A stretch of DNA of 64,000 nucleotides from Acetobacter sp. (GTDB lineage Bacteria; Pseudomonadota; Alphaproteobacteria; Acetobacterales; Acetobacteraceae). This document shows, piece after piece, positions 63,344 through 64,000 of this stretch. The stretch's first letter is position 1. The number at the start of each line of letters is the position of its first letter. The stretch covers positions 806,001-870,000 of the forward strand of contig NZ_JAKVME010000001.1 in assembly GCF_022483985.1 (NCBI RefSeq), written 5' to 3'. The notes under the pieces were generated by a model. That model searched no databases and was not told where the DNA came from. It saw only the letters and a program-made list of their open reading frames with translations. Both the position numbers and the translations under genes were made by a program.

Positions 63344-64000
63344 ATGTCGGCAAAAATAAAAATTCAGGAAAGACATGGTCTCTTTGGCTGTTTCTCCACA
63401 AGGCGAAGAGCCACGGCCACCTTTCTCGCAGATACCTTGACCGCCATCTGTCCGATCCTGTGGAGCGGGGCCTTTCTTTTATCGTCACCGGCTCAGGCTG
63501 AGAGCGTCGATCCGGATATTGTCGCGCTGCGTCGCGAAGTCGCTGAAATGCGTTCGGAACTGAGGAAAATGCGCCGCGCCATCGGCAGCGCGCATCCTGC
63601 TGTTCCCGCAGATCATGGCGGGAACAGTTCTCTTGCTTCTGCCGTAACGCATTCCCACGACTGGAACGGCGTTCCCGAGCCGGGAATACGTTTCGTCGCG
63701 GCAAAAGCAACGCCCGTCTTCGCTGGTCCTCCGGTCATCAGGCGAACGCCTCCCGATTCGGGAATTGTCTCGTCATGGAAGGACTTCAGGGCGGCGACCG
63801 CACGATCCGAAGTGGTGCAGGTCGGAGGTCTCAGAGTCGGTTTTCCCAATGGTCGCCCGACCATCGCGACAGAAGATGGTCGTTACGCTTTCTCGACCGG
63901 TCTGGGGTTTCAGGAGGATTTTGGCGGCTATCTCGGTATGGCGTCCCGGGGAGGAGAGCCAAAGGGACGTTTTCCCGGCTTTACCGAGAATGCGCGGCGG
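63344..64000 (+). CDS. OprP/OprO-like porin, N-terminal part (3' end outside window)
   Basis: An open frame from ATG 63344 runs to the window end (219 codons). It has a signal peptide (LADTLTAICPILWSGAFLLSSPAQA region), a coiled coil DIVALRREVAEMRSELRKMR that anchors in the periplasm, then a Pro-rich linker and the first barrel strands: GGLRVGFPNGRPTIATEDGRYAFSTGLGFQEDFGGYL. This is the pattern of phosphate-selective porin O/P family members common in acetic acid bacteria. GAGG lies just before the ATG. Ion specificity cannot be read from this part. Confidence 0.78.
   Translation, partial: MSAKIKIQERHGLFGCFSTRRRATATFLADTLTAICPILWSGAFLLSSPAQAESVDPDIVALRREVAEMRSELRKMRRAIGSAHPAVPADHGGNSSLASAVTHSHDWNGVPEPGIRFVAAKATPVFAGPPVIRRTPPDSGIVSSWKDFRAATARSEVVQVGGLRVGFPNGRPTIATEDGRYAFSTGLGFQEDFGGYLGMASRGGEPKGRFPGFTENARR

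Noticed and set aside
63231-63710. 159-codon ORF on the minus strand at the end
   Set aside because: It overlaps the porin signal and coiled-coil region, which is clearly coding on the plus strand.

Overview
The window looks like chromosomal core genome of an acetic acid bacterium (Acetobacteraceae, Alphaproteobacteria). The main pointers are an sldB-sldA pair for a membrane PQQ polyol dehydrogenase, a fused shikimate kinase/3-dehydroquinate synthase, GroES/GroEL of alphaproteobacterial type behind a CIRCE operator, and the alphaproteobacterial order zapA - 6S RNA - 5-formyl-THF cyclo-ligase. The sequence is GC-rich and strongly codon-biased, so long spurious antisense ORFs are common. I did not settle the genus.

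Layout. 1-5.4 kb: 3' part of ftsH, folP, then on the minus strand cysE, a 14-TM-type MFS exporter and a small lipoprotein. 5.7-8 kb: groESL with a sigma70-like promoter, a CIRCE element and a terminator. 8.1-15 kb (minus): a DUF1311 protein, then a dsbA-like / smc / GDPD-like gene set. 15-19.2 kb: a secreted glycine-rich protein, divergent epmB/epmA for EF-P beta-lysylation, a BamE-like lipoprotein with a Gly/Trp/Met insert, and a fasciclin lipoprotein. 19.5-26.2 kb (minus): alaS, a GtrA protein, an OmpA-type porin, fused aroKB. 26.3-28.7 kb: a small anchored protein, xerD, accA. 28.8-33 kb (minus): a CinA-type protein, a GNAT-NUDIX fusion, a Rieske oxygenase, a DUF815 ATPase, with yajC divergent. 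33.7-36.2 kb (minus): a four-gene inner-membrane operon with a PepSY protein and a Fur-like box, probably iron uptake. 36.3-43.6 kb: YfdX, murJ, small membrane or exported proteins, sldBA, an unlisted 39-codon gene and a NUDIX protein.

43.7-53.6 kb (plus) is the most unusual part. It holds a transglutaminase-DUF2126 protein, a TadG-like VWA protein, a zinc-ribbon HExxH metallopeptidase, a circularly permuted ATP-grasp/alpha-E fusion and a second transglutaminase. The set resembles a peptide-ligation and hydrolysis system predicted by comparative genomics but without a known product; the TadG-like gene is an unexpected member.

53.6-64 kb: a secreted EEP-family hydrolase and a beta-carbonic anhydrase (minus); an NrtR/NadQ-type NAD regulator followed by a NadB-like flavoprotein that seems to have lost its substrate-binding residues; a degenerate ThiE-like gene with an orphan partner; a zapA cluster with 6S RNA and fau; a YmdB-type phosphoesterase; a glycosyltransferase-like gene; and the 5' end of an OprP-like porin running off the window. 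I saw no rRNA, tRNA, CRISPR array, insertion sequence or prophage.
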